Shown: positions 6,108-15,606 of the stretch, piece by piece
Position numbering within the stretch: the stretch's first letter is position 1
Layout of the letters: each line of letters begins with the position of its first letter
NCBI GenBank assembly: GCA_964576115.1
Contig: CAZNUA010000053.1
Span: 1 to 19,479 of the forward strand
Length of the DNA stretch: 19,479 bases
Source: CAYSYY01 sp964576115 [NCBI: uncultured Gemmatimonadota bacterium]
GTDB taxonomy: Bacteria; Blakebacterota; Blakebacteria; Blakebacterales
Reading direction: 5' to 3'
Translations under genes and position numbers: made by a program
The notes under the pieces: model-generated
Database searches by the model: none
What the model was told of the DNA's origin: nothing
What the model saw: only the letters and a program-made list of their open reading frames with translations

Positions 6108-8585
6108 ATGAAGCACGCCCCATTTTGTACCCGACTGCTTTCCCCTGCTTCGCTACCGTCCCGCGAGCGCACCGCTCGCGCTGCCGGTTTGCTCGCGCTC
6201 GCGATCCTCGCCCTTCTCGCTGCGGCGCCCGCTGCGGCCCGGGCTCAGGCGGGGGCCGGCCGGCTCGACATCGAGACAATCATGCAGGATCAGTCGTGGG
6301 TGAGCTCGCCCCCCTCGGGGATCGTCTGGAGCGAGGACTCGCGCTTCCTCTACTTCCAGTGGGATCGGGAACGGACCGGTGAACCGCAGGTCTGGCGGGT
6401 ACCGGCTGCCGGAGGAGAGCCCGAAATGGTCCCACTGGATGAGCTGCTGGCTCTGCCGGCGGTGGTGCGATCGGGCTACAGCGGGGGGGTCTCGCTCTCC
6501 TTCGCCGGCGTCTGGGATGAAGCCCATCGCCGGAGGGTTTTCACCCGCGACGGCGACCTGTGGATCTGGGACGCCCGGCGCGGCGAGCAGACCCGTCTCA
6601 CGTTCACAACCGACGCGGAGAGTTCGGTGCAGTGGTCGGCCGATGAAGAGCGCCTCTTTTTCACCTCGGGTACCGATCACTTCAGCATCACCCCCGCCGG
6701 GGGCGAGCTGCGCCAGTGGATCCGTTTCGAGAGCGGCCGCGAGGCAGCGGGAGAGCGCGGGGCCCCGAAGACCGAACTGCAGACCTGGCTCGAGGCCCAG
6801 CAGCTCGAGCTGTTCGATATCGTCCGCAGCCGGCGCGAAGCGGCCGAACGCAGCCGGGCGGCCCGGGAGCGCTTCCCGAATCCGGAGCGCCCGCTCACGG
6901 TGCGGCCCGGGGCGGGAGAGCAGTTCGCCGGGAGCACGATCACCTCCGACGGTCGCTTCGTCCCCTACCTGCTCTATATCCGCCCCCGGCAGCAGGGACA
7001 GCGGACGATCGTGCCCGACTACGTGACCGAAGACGGCTTCGTCCGCGACCGCAACTCCCGTACCAAGGTGGGCGAACCGCTCGGGCGCTACCGGCTGGGC
7101 ATTGCCGATACCGAGCGCGATACGAGCTTCGCGGTCGATCTCTCCCTGCTCGACGATCTGGTGGCCGAACCGCTCGGGCCGCCGAATGCCGACGGCAACT
7201 GGAAAGAACAACAGGGAGCGGTCCTGCCGGTACGCATCAGCCTGCCGCAGATCGGGCCCGACAACCGGCGGGGCATCGTGGAGGTTCGCTCGCTCGACAA
7301 CAAGGATCGTTTCCTGCTCGGGCTGGAGCTGGAATCGGGCCGGGTTCACCTCATCGACCACCAGCACGACGACGCCTGGATCGGGGGACCGGTGTACGGT
7401 CTGGGATGGATGCCCGACGGCGAGAGCCTCTGGTATCTGTCCGAGAAAACCGGCTATGCCCACCTCTATGTGAAGAACTTCGACGGCTCGGGCGAGCGAG
7501 CCCTGACCGCGGGCGCCTTCGAGATCTACAACGTCCGGCTCGATGAGGAGAACGATCGCTGGTTCTTTGCGGCCAACGACACCCACCCCGGAGTACGGCA
7601 TTTCTATTCCATGCCGCTTGCCGGCGGCGAGTGGACCCGCTACACCTCCGGGCAGGGGGCCCATAATGTGTCGGTGAGCCCCGACGGACACTGGTTGGCC
7701 GATCTGTGGAGCCGGGCCGATCATCCAGCCGAGCTCTACGTCAAGCGCCTGCGCCCCGGTGACGAACTGGTTCAGGTAACCGAATCCACCAGCCCCGAAT
7801 GGCGTTCCTGCGACTGGATCGCGCCGCCGGTGGTGACGTTTGCCGCCCGGGACGGCGCCACGGTCTACGCCCGTCTGTACCGCGACGAAAACTGGCAGCC
7901 CGGGGGGCCGGCGGTGATTTTCGTTCACGGCGCGGGGTATCTGCAGAACGCCCATACCTGGTGGAGTTCGTATCAGCGCGAATACATGTTCCACCACTTC
8001 CTGATGCAGGAAGGTTACCTCGTACTCGACATCGACTACCGGGGTTCGGCCGGCTACGGCCGCGACTGGCGCACCGGTATTTATCGCTGGATGGGGGATA
8101 AAGATCTGACCGACCAGGTCGATGGAGCCCGCTGGCTGATCGACGAATACGATGTCGATCCCGACCGGATCGGCATCTACGGAGGATCCTATGGCGGGTT
8201 CATGACCCTGATGGCGATGTTCACGACCGATACCTTTGCCGCCGGAGCGGCCCTGCGGCCGGTGACCGATTGGGCGCACTACAATCACGGCTACACCGCG
8301 AACATCCTGAACGTCCCCCAGGCCGACTCGGTGGCCTATGCGCGCTCATCGCCGATCTATCACGCCGAAGGGCTCGACGGGGCTTTACTCATCTGTCACG
8401 GTCTGGTAGATACCAATGTACACCCCCAGGATTCCATTCGGCTCGCCCAGCGCCTCATCGAACTCCGGAAGGAGAACTGGGAACTCGCGCTCTATCCCGT
8501 TGAGGGTCACGGTTTCACTGAACCGACCTCGTGGATGGACGAGTACAAGCGTATCTTCAAACTCTTCGAGACCTGGCTGAAATAG
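6108..8585 (+). CDS. Secreted S9 family prolyl oligopeptidase (DPP IV/acylaminoacyl-peptidase type)
   Basis: This 825-residue serine peptidase has a long signal peptide (hydrophobic 26-44, cleavage after ARA near 46). A beta-propeller of about 500 residues follows (DPPIV_N-like, with repeats such as EDSRFLYFQWDRE, DGDLWIWD and PDGESLWYLSEKTG). The C-terminal alpha/beta-hydrolase domain starts near 590. The catalytic triad reads as Ser694 in GGSYGG, Asp768 in HGLVDTNVH and His801 in EGHGF, all in the usual family contexts. The start is ATG 6108, with GAGGAGG five bases upstream and the signal peptide immediately after; the frame stays open further upstream but without signal. Members cut dipeptides, often after proline, from peptide N-termini in the periplasm. 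The double-Glu motif of true DPP IV was not identified, so exact specificity is open. It is the first gene of a rightward set, with the receiver gene 15 bases downstream. Confidence 0.93.
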   Translation: MKHAPFCTRLLSPASLPSRERTARAAGLLALAILALLAAAPAAARAQAGAGRLDIETIMQDQSWVSSPPSGIVWSEDSRFLYFQWDRERTGEPQVWRVPAAGGEPEMVPLDELLALPAVVRSGYSGGVSLSFAGVWDEAHRRRVFTRDGDLWIWDARRGEQTRLTFTTDAESSVQWSADEERLFFTSGTDHFSITPAGGELRQWIRFESGREAAGERGAPKTELQTWLEAQQLELFDIVRSRREAAERSRAARERFPNPERPLTVRPGAGEQFAGSTITSDGRFVPYLLYIRPRQQGQRTIVPDYVTEDGFVRDRNSRTKVGEPLGRYRLGIADTERDTSFAVDLSLLDDLVAEPLGPPNADGNWKEQQGAVLPVRISLPQIGPDNRRGIVEVRSLDNKDRFLLGLELESGRVHLIDHQHDDAWIGGPVYGLGWMPDGESLWYLSEKTGYAHLYVKNFDGSGERALTAGAFEIYNVRLDEENDRWFFAANDTHPGVRHFYSMPLAGGEWTRYTSGQGAHNVSVSPDGHWLADLWSRADHPAELYVKRLRPGDELVQVTESTSPEWRSCDWIAPPVVTFAARDGATVYARLYRDENWQPGGPAVIFVHGAGYLQNAHTWWSSYQREYMFHHFLMQEGYLVLDIDYRGSAGYGRDWRTGIYRWMGDKDLTDQVDGARWLIDEYDVDPDRIGIYGGSYGGFMTLMAMFTTDTFAAGAALRPVTDWAHYNHGYTANILNVPQADSVAYARSSPIYHAEGLDGALLICHGLVDTNVHPQDSIRLAQRLIELRKENWELALYPVEGHGFTEPTSWMDEYKRIFKLFETWLK

Positions 8586-8600
8586 CCCGGGAGGTTCGCT

Positions 8601-9453
8601 ATGGGCAGCGCATCCGAGAAACCGGCCGCAAGGATCCTTCTGGTCGACGACAACGAAGCGATCCAGAATTTCATGACCGAGGTCTTTACCAGCTGGGGGC
8701 CGTTCGAGAACAGTCCCTGTGCGGTCACCACAGCCGGCAGTGTGGTCGAAGCCGACGAGAAACTCGGGACCGGCGAGTTCGATCTGATCATCCTCGACAT
8801 GGTTTTGGGCGACGGGAACGGTCTGCAGGTCCTCGAAACGGTCCGGACCCTGACCTCGCCGCCGCCGCCGGTGGTGGTAGTCTCGGCCGACGATCCCCCC
8901 GACCTGCAGCGACGGGCGATGGAACTGGGGGCGCACAGTTTCCTGCGCAAGGGTGACGGTGTGGAATCGCTGGTCCGGACCACGCTGACCGTGCTGGACG
9001 CCGCCCCGTCCCGCGCTCCGGAACCGGAAACACTGGATGCTGAGGACCGCCGAACGCAGGAGTCGGGCCCTGGCCGGATTCTCATCGTGGATGACGACCC
9101 TCTGGTATCCGATGCTCTGGGGAGCATGATCAATCTGCTCGAGGATGTCGAGGTGCGCCTGGCGTTGGGGGGACGGGAAGGTCTTGCAACCGCCGGGGAG
9201 TGGAACCCTCACGTGATTCTGCTCGATATCGCCATGCCCGACCTCGACGGCCGGCAGACATTGCAAATACTGACCGAACAGGGAATCAAGGCGCGGGTCA
9301 TCATGGTCTCGGCCTTCCGGGATTCTGAGATCGCCCAGGAGTGCATCGATCTGGGGGCGGTGGATTACATTCCCAAACCGGTCGACTTTCCCTTCCTGAA
9401 ACGAGCCGTGGCAGGTCATCTCGCCCTGGCCCGACGGGAGGCGGTGCGGCGCG

Positions 9454-9458
<5 letters not shown>
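8601..9458 (+). CDS. Tandem receiver-domain response regulator without output domain
   Basis: This 285-residue cytoplasmic protein consists of two CheY-like receiver domains. The first spans about 10-130, with acidic Asp16 and Asp17, phospho-acceptor Asp66 in IILDMVL, Ser95 and Lys117. The second spans about 158-278, with Asp164-166, phospho-acceptor Asp209 in ILLDIAMPDLDG, Ser237 and Lys259-Pro260. A 25-residue Pro/Glu-rich linker joins them. The first domain has LRKG instead of the usual (L/I)xKP, so the cis-Pro after the Lys is missing. No DNA-binding, GGDEF, EAL or HD domain follows; it probably signals by protein contact or works as a phosphate shuttle or sink. GGGAGG six bases upstream fixes the ATG. 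The stop codon overlaps the proposed ATT start of the next ABC gene. No cognate kinase is in the window; an HPt protein lies at 17018-17332. Confidence 0.92.
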
Positions 9459-10136
<678 letters not shown>

Positions 10137-10140
<4 letters not shown>

Positions 10141-11480
10141 TCGGGCGCGACGCTCTCGGCTATGCCTTCTCCCATCTCGGCAAAGCCCGCCTGCGCACCA
10201 TTCTGACCGCAGCCGGAGTCTCGATCGGTATCGGGGCCATGACCAGCATGGTTTCGGTCGGTACCGGCACCCAGCGCCGGGTACTGCAGGCCTTCAACGA
10301 GGAAAACCTGCTGACCGCCATCACGGTCAGACCCGATTCGGGTATCATTCTCGATGACGCCGCAGTGGAAGAGCTGCGCCGGCTGCCCGGCGTGCGTGAC
10401 GCCTGGCCCCAGATCACTCTGCCCGGCCTGCTCCTGTTCGACTCCGAACGCACTCTGCGCACTCTCGAAGGGCTGCCCGCCCGGGTGGTGGCCGAGCAGG
10501 TGGCGAGCGGCCGGATCACACTCGTGGCCGGAAGGATCTACGAGGCGGGCGAGGAGGGGGTCATCATGCTCTCGGCCCGGGCTGCCGAAAGCCTGCTTCC
10601 GGAGGGGGCGGCTCCCGACACTCTTCTCGGCCGACGGGTTTCCTTCGTGGTGGCCCAGGCACCGGGGAGCGGAGAGGAAGAAAGGGAACTGACGCCGCCC
10701 GGCGGACTCGAGTCGCTGCCGATCGCCGGAATGCTCCGCACGCTGACCGGCCGGTTCATCTCTTCGGTCACGCTCGAAGTGCAGATCGTGGGGATCGTCG
10801 AGGGCCAGGCCACGCTGACCGACATGCTGGGAGTGAGCCTCTGGATTCCGCCCGCGGTGATCGAACCGCTCTACAGCCGGGCATTGCGCAGTCTGGAAAC
10901 GGTACTGACCGGCGAGATCTATGGCGGGGAGTACCCGTCGCTCCAGATCCTGGCTGAGGACGTCCTGCAGGTCAGGGCAGTTCAGGACCGTCTGCGCCAG
11001 CGCGGTCTGCGCGGGGCCTCGATTCTGGATCAGATCTCCGAGATCAGGACCGGTTTCGTGATTCTGAACGGCTTTCTGGCGGTTCTGGGCGGGGTGAGTC
11101 TCTTTGTCGCCGCCATGATGATCGTGAACACCCTCGTGATGGCGGTTCTCGAGCGCACCGGCGAGATCGGCCTGCTCAAGTCACTGGGAGCGTCGAATGC
11201 CGACGTGATGCGGCTGTTTCTGACCGAGGCGGCCGTGATCGGCCTGTTCGGCGGAATCGGCGGGCTCGTTCTGGGCAAGGTCGTGGCCGAGATCACGAAC
11301 CTCTTCGCCAACTGGCAGTTCCAGCGGGCGGGGGAGGTACAGGTCGACCTGGTGGCCTTCCCCCTCTGGCTGATTCTTGGCGGGCTGCTCTTCGCGGTCG
11401 GCGTCAGCCTGGCGGCGGGCTGGTACCCGGCACGGAGGGCCGCCCGGGTGGACCCGGTCGTGGCCCTCCGTCACTATTGA
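10137..11480 (+). CDS. ABC transporter permease, MacB/FtsX family
   Basis: This 447-residue permease has the first transmembrane helix at about 18-38 (RTILTAAGVSIGIGAM, a MacB-type start). A periplasmic core of about 280 residues follows, then three C-terminal helices of the FtsX domain with the coupling segment ERTGEIGLLKSLGAS and the ending YPARRAARVDPVVALRHY. The start is GTG, overlapping the ATPase stop by four bases (GTGA). Only one permease is present, so the transporter is probably a homodimer with the 9454-10140 ATPase, in contrast to the heterodimeric type in the leftward operon. MacB-type pairs usually work with a periplasmic adaptor and TolC; neither is here. It may act in peptide or lipoprotein export, envelope stress signalling or cell-wall control. 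The peptidase and receiver genes upstream hint at a peptide-related role, but this is inference. Confidence 0.88.
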
Positions 11481-11482
11481 GT

Positions 11483-11498
11483 TGCCAGGCTCCTGGCA
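11483..11498. terminator. Short inverted repeat between convergent genes, weak terminator candidate
   Basis: TGCCAG and CTGGCA pair across GCTC, three bases after the permease stop and 38 bases from the convergent gene end. There is no T-run on either side, so classic Rho-independent termination is doubtful. A short tandem repeat of GAGTC (three copies, about 11500-11514) follows. Confidence 0.3.
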
Positions 11499-11535
11499 GG
11501 AGTCGAGTCGAGTCGAACTACCGGTACGATTACCC

Positions 11536-12174
11536 TCAGCGGTTCTCCAGACGCCTCTTCGAATAGGCCAGAACCGTGGCAGTACCGCCGCCGCGACCGC
11601 CCCCCATACGACCGCCCATCCGGCCGCCTCCCCGGGAACTGGGCAGGTCTGCGCCCCGCTGCATGCCTCCGGCCCCGGGGACGCCGCTGACCGGCATGGG
11701 GGGCTGGACGAAGATAGCCAGAATGGGACTGCCGTCTTCGAGCTCACCTGCCTGCCAGGTTTCATGCTGTTCCATGACCATGGTCCGGCCCTGCATCTGC
11801 ATCTCAGTCCGCCGGGTGATGACCAGGTTGTCGCTTTCCCACTTGGCGGTGATGACGCCGGTTCCCCCCTCGTGTTCGAAGGGGTACTCCTCCCCGTCGA
11901 TGGCGAAAGTGTCGGTGTAGCGCTGCAGCGTACCGCCCCGCAGCTCCTTGCGGACCGTGATGCTCAGGGTGTCAGCCTCGATCTCGATGTCGATGCGGTT
12001 GGGCACTCCGGTCTGCACGGTCGGCTGGCCCTGTTGCTGAGGGGGGACACAGCGTTCCCTCATGATGACCCAGCGGCCGCTGAATGCCTCGATGCCCTGA
12101 GCGGCAACTGCGGGAGGCAGGGCGAGAGCGACCAGGATCGCTCCGCCCAGAGAAAGAAGAACGGTTTTCTTCAT
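11536..12174 (-). CDS. Small secreted beta-rich protein with C-terminal Gly/Arg/Met tract
   Basis: This 212-residue protein begins MKKTVLL with a clear signal peptide (cleavage after VAA near 25). The mature part starts IEAFSGRWVIMRERC and runs through regular beta strands (DTLSITVRKE, ITAKWESDNLVITRRTE). A glycine-rich tract of the type GGGRMGGRMGGGRGGG lies at about 181-197 and the protein ends KRRLENR. The frame is open upstream of the true start, but ATG 12174 is chosen for its signal peptide and GAGG-type ribosome site. The pattern GxW...DTLSITxR...DGEEY...AKW...LVIT parallels the protein encoded 11 bases upstream, suggesting an old duplication. The fold looks lipocalin-like. No catalytic motif is visible and function is unknown. 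Confidence 0.75.
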   Translation of the reverse strand: MKKTVLLSLGGAILVALALPPAVAAQGIEAFSGRWVIMRERCVPPQQQGQPTVQTGVPNRIDIEIEADTLSITVRKELRGGTLQRYTDTFAIDGEEYPFEHEGGTGVITAKWESDNLVITRRTEMQMQGRTMVMEQHETWQAGELEDGSPILAIFVQPPMPVSGVPGAGGMQRGADLPSSRGGGRMGGRMGGGRGGGTATVLAYSKRRLENR

Positions 12175-12185
12175 CGCCCCTCGTC

Positions 12186-12713
12186 TCACTTCTTGTCGTA
12201 GACCATCGTCTGGGTTCTGGTGCCGCCGCCCTGGAAGCCGGGCATCTGACTGACGACCTCGAGGACCTTGCCCTCTTCCTTCAGGGTGTAGGTCGAGGTG
12301 GTGGTGAAGGTGCGGTCGCCGAATCCCATGGTCGCCGAGACGTGCAGCACGCCGTCTTTCCACTCGGCCGTATATTCGCTCGAACCCCGGCCCGTCTCCT
12401 GGGTGTGTTTCTCGCCGTCGCAGATGTAGGTCTCGACGCGTTCCATCGGGCCTTCCCGGCCCTGGAAGGTCCGCGTGATGCTGATGCTGTTGCCCTCGGT
12501 GGTGATGGTCATGTCGCCACCACCGCCCATGCGGCCGCCGCCGCGGCCGCCGGTCCGGCCGCCGCCCGGAGCCTGCCCCATCTGACTCTTGTCGGCATTG
12601 AAGGCCCAGGTGCCCGAAAGATCGGGGTTCTGCGCCTGCATGGTGGCCGGCAGGATGACAAGCATGGCCAGTGCCGCCAGTGCGGCGGCTGAGATCTTTA
12701 CGATACGGTTCAT
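12186..12713 (-). CDS. Small secreted LSGTW-type beta protein with internal Gly-rich tract
   Basis: This 175-residue protein has a signal peptide at 1-27 (cleavage MQA/Q). It continues with PDLSGTWAFNADKSQ, a start shared by many uncharacterised secreted proteins of lipocalin-like type. A glycine/arginine tract follows (residues 50-66, GGGRTGGRGGGRMGGGG). About 105 residues of regular beta strands come next (DMTITTEGNSISITRTF, YTAEWKDGVLHVSAT, RTQTMVYDKK). The ATG has a strong GAGGAGGG eight bases upstream. It is the first of two co-directional genes 11 bases apart. In typical relatives, strands follow the LSGTW motif directly; here the glycine tract splits it from the barrel. It may bind a small hydrophobic ligand or metal in the periplasm, but no binding residues can be named. 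Confidence 0.78.
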   Translation of the reverse strand: MNRIVKISAAALAALAMLVILPATMQAQNPDLSGTWAFNADKSQMGQAPGGGRTGGRGGGRMGGGGDMTITTEGNSISITRTFQGREGPMERVETYICDGEKHTQETGRGSSEYTAEWKDGVLHVSATMGFGDRTFTTTSTYTLKEEGKVLEVVSQMPGFQGGGTRTQTMVYDKK

Positions 12714-13029
12714 CGATTTCGCCCTCCTCGTGAGCGAGGTGTGTGCCGGTACTACCGCGTGCCGGCCGTCGGGCTTCGGACCGGGGGGATCACTTTTTCG
12801 ACACCGGACCGGCTCTCTTCCTTACGCTTTGACCCGCACTATCCCGAACCCGAACGGGTGGAGAACCGGGCGGTGATCGAGCGCGATTCACGATCGTCGG
12901 CGACCCCCGCCTGAGAGGCGAAGAATACGCGAACATGCAGGGACACGCGATTCTGCGCGGGCTCGGGTCTGAGGAGCGCGTGAGGCAGGGGGCCTGCTGT
13001 CGGGGGCCGGTCGTTCTTTGACTTGCGCG
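12714..13029. other. Divergent intergenic region between the secreted pair and the helicase
   Basis: This 316-bp stretch has no convincing coding frame on either strand: open segments are short, lack ribosome sites and have no recognisable protein pattern. It should hold both divergent promoters, but no clear -35/-10 pair was found. Visible items are the leftward ribosome site at 12722-12729, a GGACCGG direct repeat near 12777 and 12808, and a short ACCCG/CGGGT inverted repeat near 12853. No good ribosome site precedes the helicase ATG. Confidence 0.6.
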
Positions 13030-15606
13030 ATGAACGGACAGGGGGCAGAGAAAGGGTCCTTCGAGGCCTTCCTGGAGCGGGTGCTCGCGCGGCCGTGGGC
13101 GCGCGAGTGTGTCACTGCCGTGCGCACTCTCGAGGCTCGCCCGGCCCGCTACGGCGAGTGGCCGGCCGGGATCGAACCGGCCCTGCGTACCGCCTACGAA
13201 AAGCGCGGCATCGCCCGGCCGTGGATCCACCAGAGCCGGGTCTGGGAACACGTGCTGGCCGGCCGTGACGTTGTGGTCGTCACCCCGACCGCCTCGGGGA
13301 AAACCCTCTGTTACAACCTGCCCATCCTGCAGAGCGTACTGGCCGATTCCGCCGCCCGGGCCCTCTACCTCTTCCCGACCAAGGCCCTGAGCCAGGACCA
13401 GGTCAACGAGCTGCAGGAAATCATCGACCGGCTCGGGGCCGACATCAGGACCTTCACCTACGACGGCGATACCCCGTCGGATGCCCGCCAGGCGATCCGG
13501 GCCCGGGGACACCTCGTGGTGACCAATCCCGACATGCTCCACCAGGGGATCCTGCCCCATCACACCCGCTGGCAGAAGCTTTTCGAGAACCTGCGCTACG
13601 TCGTCATCGACGAGCTGCACACCTACCGGGGGGTTTTCGGTTCTCACCTGGCCAACCTGATCCGCCGCCTGCGACGCATCTGCCGCTTCTACGGCTCCGA
13701 GCCGCTCTTCATCTGCGCCTCGGCCACGATCGCCAATCCGCGCCAACTGGCCGAAGCCCTGCTCGAACGGCCGGTGGCCCTGGTCGAGGAAAACGGCGCT
13801 CCCCAGGCCCGCAAGCAGTTCGTGCTCTACAACCCGCCGATCGTGAACGAACAGCTCGGCATCCGGGCCGGCAGCCTGAGCCACGCCCGCAAGTGGGCCC
13901 GTCTCTTCCTGCGCGCCGGAGCCCAGACGATCGTCTTCGCCGGCTCGCGCCTGCACGTGGAGATCCTCACCCGTTACCTGAAGGACACCTTCGACCGCAA
14001 ACGGACCGACCGGAGTGTGATCCGGGGTTACCGCGGCGGCTACCTGCCCCTGATGCGGCGCGAGATCGAGGCCGGCCTGCGTTCGGGGCAGGTGCGGGGG
14101 GTGGTCTCGACCAACGCCCTGGAACTGGGGATCGACATCGGGGATCTGCAGACCTGCGTCATGGCGGGCTATCCGGGTTCAATCGCCAGTGCCTGGCAGC
14201 AGGCGGGTCGGGCCGGGCGCCGGACAGAGACCTCGGCCGCGGTACTGGTCGCGTCCTCGCGGCCGCTGGACCAGTTCATGGTGACCAATCCCGGCTACTT
14301 TTTCGGCCGCAGCCCCGAACACGGCCGCATCAATGCCGACAACCTGCTGATTCTGGTCAGTCACATCAAATGCGCCGCCTTCGAACTGCCCTTCGAGCAG
14401 GGCGAGAGCTTCGGCTCGGAGCCGCTCGAGGAAATCCTCGACTACCTGGTCGAACAGAAGGTTCTCAACAAGGCGGGCTCGCGCTGGCACTGGATGCAGG
14501 ATGCCTATCCGGCCGACGAGGTCAGCCTGCGCAGTGCCGATCCGGAGAACTTCGTGGTGATCGATCGCAATCGCCAGAGCCGGGTGATCGCCGAAGTGGA
14601 TTTCGATTCCGCCCCCGAGACGCTGTACGAAGGCGCCATCTACATGGTGCAGTCCGAACAGTACCAGGTCGAAGAACTCGATTACGAGAACCGCAAGGCT
14701 TTCGTACGTCCGACCGACACCGATTATTTCACCGACGCCGTCAGCTACACCCGGGTGCGGATCCTCGATGTCTTCGATTCCTCGTTTCCCGGAGCCCGGA
14801 TCAGCGGCGAGTTCCTGACGCCGGAAGAGGACGGCGAGGTCCGGGCCGAGGAGCGCCCCCTGGCCGGTGTGGGAGTGACTCCCGCCGGAGGTCCCACCGG
14901 GGTGCGCGGCGTGGGGGGACGAGCCGAATCGCCGGAGGGGAACGGAGGGCGAGAGCCGTTCGTCGAACGGTATCTGGTCGAGAACGGTGAGGTACACGTC
15001 CTGACCCATGTTTCCGGTTTCAAGAAGATCAAGTTCTACACCTCCGAGAACGTCGGTTTCGGGGACGTCAACCTGCCCGACCACGAGATGCATACCACCG
15101 CCGTCTGGGTGACGGTGCCCGAGTCGACTCTCGTTGCCCTGGAGCGTTCGCGGGCCGACATCGTCGACGGCATGTTCGGAATCGCGTACGCCCTGCAGGA
15201 AGTGGCCTCGCTTCACGTCATGTGCGATGTTCGCGATCTGGGCCGCAGCGTGGGAGACCAGTCAGCCACCTGGCACGCCACTCTGGGCCGGGGGGGGCGG
15301 GGGGTGCGCTATTCGGCCGGGATCGGACGGGGAGAGCGCGATATCGATCTGGACCGTCTCGAGACCTTCCAGCCCACCATCTTTCTCTACGATCGGTATC
15401 CCGGCGGGATCGGTCTCTCGACCGCTCTCTACGATCTGGCTCCTCAGCTGCTCGCGGCCACCCGCGACCTGATCGCCGGCTGCAGCTGTCTCGAGGGTTG
15501 TCCCTCGTGCGTGGGCCCGGTCGGCGAGGTGAGCCGGCAGGGCAAGGCCACCGCGCTCGAGATCCTCGATGCCGTTCTGGAACCGGGCGGGAGAGACGTG
15601 CCGTGA
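13030..15606 (+). CDS. mrfA: DEAD/DEAH-box helicase with C-terminal Zn-binding DUF1998 region, MrfA/YprA-like
   Basis: This 858-residue SF2 helicase has motif I TPTASGKT at 85-92, motif II DELH at 194-197, motif III SAT at 231-233, and motifs V and VI (VSTNALELGIDIG and QQAGRAGRR, Gln390-Arg398). The long C-terminal half ends in a DUF1998/MZB-like region with CxCx3CxxC (Cys818, 820, 824, 827). This is the layout of B. subtilis MrfA (YprA), a 3'-5' helicase for repair of mitomycin C damage, and the exonuclease gene that follows supports it. At about 597-642 there is a low-complexity Glu/Gly/Pro insertion. The ATG at 13030 is preferred although it lacks a ribosome site; an in-frame TTG at 13018 would add four residues. 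The stop overlaps the next GTG (GTGA), implying coupled translation. A Lhr-like or other DUF1998 helicase is the alternative. Confidence 0.88.
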   Translation: MNGQGAEKGSFEAFLERVLARPWARECVTAVRTLEARPARYGEWPAGIEPALRTAYEKRGIARPWIHQSRVWEHVLAGRDVVVVTPTASGKTLCYNLPILQSVLADSAARALYLFPTKALSQDQVNELQEIIDRLGADIRTFTYDGDTPSDARQAIRARGHLVVTNPDMLHQGILPHHTRWQKLFENLRYVVIDELHTYRGVFGSHLANLIRRLRRICRFYGSEPLFICASATIANPRQLAEALLERPVALVEENGAPQARKQFVLYNPPIVNEQLGIRAGSLSHARKWARLFLRAGAQTIVFAGSRLHVEILTRYLKDTFDRKRTDRSVIRGYRGGYLPLMRREIEAGLRSGQVRGVVSTNALELGIDIGDLQTCVMAGYPGSIASAWQQAGRAGRRTETSAAVLVASSRPLDQFMVTNPGYFFGRSPEHGRINADNLLILVSHIKCAAFELPFEQGESFGSEPLEEILDYLVEQKVLNKAGSRWHWMQDAYPADEVSLRSADPENFVVIDRNRQSRVIAEVDFDSAPETLYEGAIYMVQSEQYQVEELDYENRKAFVRPTDTDYFTDAVSYTRVRILDVFDSSFPGARISGEFLTPEEDGEVRAEERPLAGVGVTPAGGPTGVRGVGGRAESPEGNGGREPFVERYLVENGEVHVLTHVSGFKKIKFYTSENVGFGDVNLPDHEMHTTAVWVTVPESTLVALERSRADIVDGMFGIAYALQEVASLHVMCDVRDLGRSVGDQSATWHATLGRGGRGVRYSAGIGRGERDIDLDRLETFQPTIFLYDRYPGGIGLSTALYDLAPQLLAATRDLIAGCSCLEGCPSCVGPVGEVSRQGKATALEILDAVLEPGGRDVP

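Noticed and set aside
6153-8288. A 711-codon open frame on the minus strand
   Set aside because: It lies wholly antisense to the S9 peptidase, whose motifs and signal peptide are clear. GC-rich codon structure leaves the antisense frame open, and its translation shows no family pattern.
12175-12363. 63-codon N-terminal extension of the 11536-12174 gene
   Set aside because: The extension overlaps the neighbouring secreted-protein gene in another frame, and it would bury an excellent signal peptide.
12790-13956. 388-codon minus-strand frame over the helicase start and intergenic region
   Set aside because: It is antisense to helicase motifs I and II, and its translation is Gly/Arg/Pro-rich without domain features.
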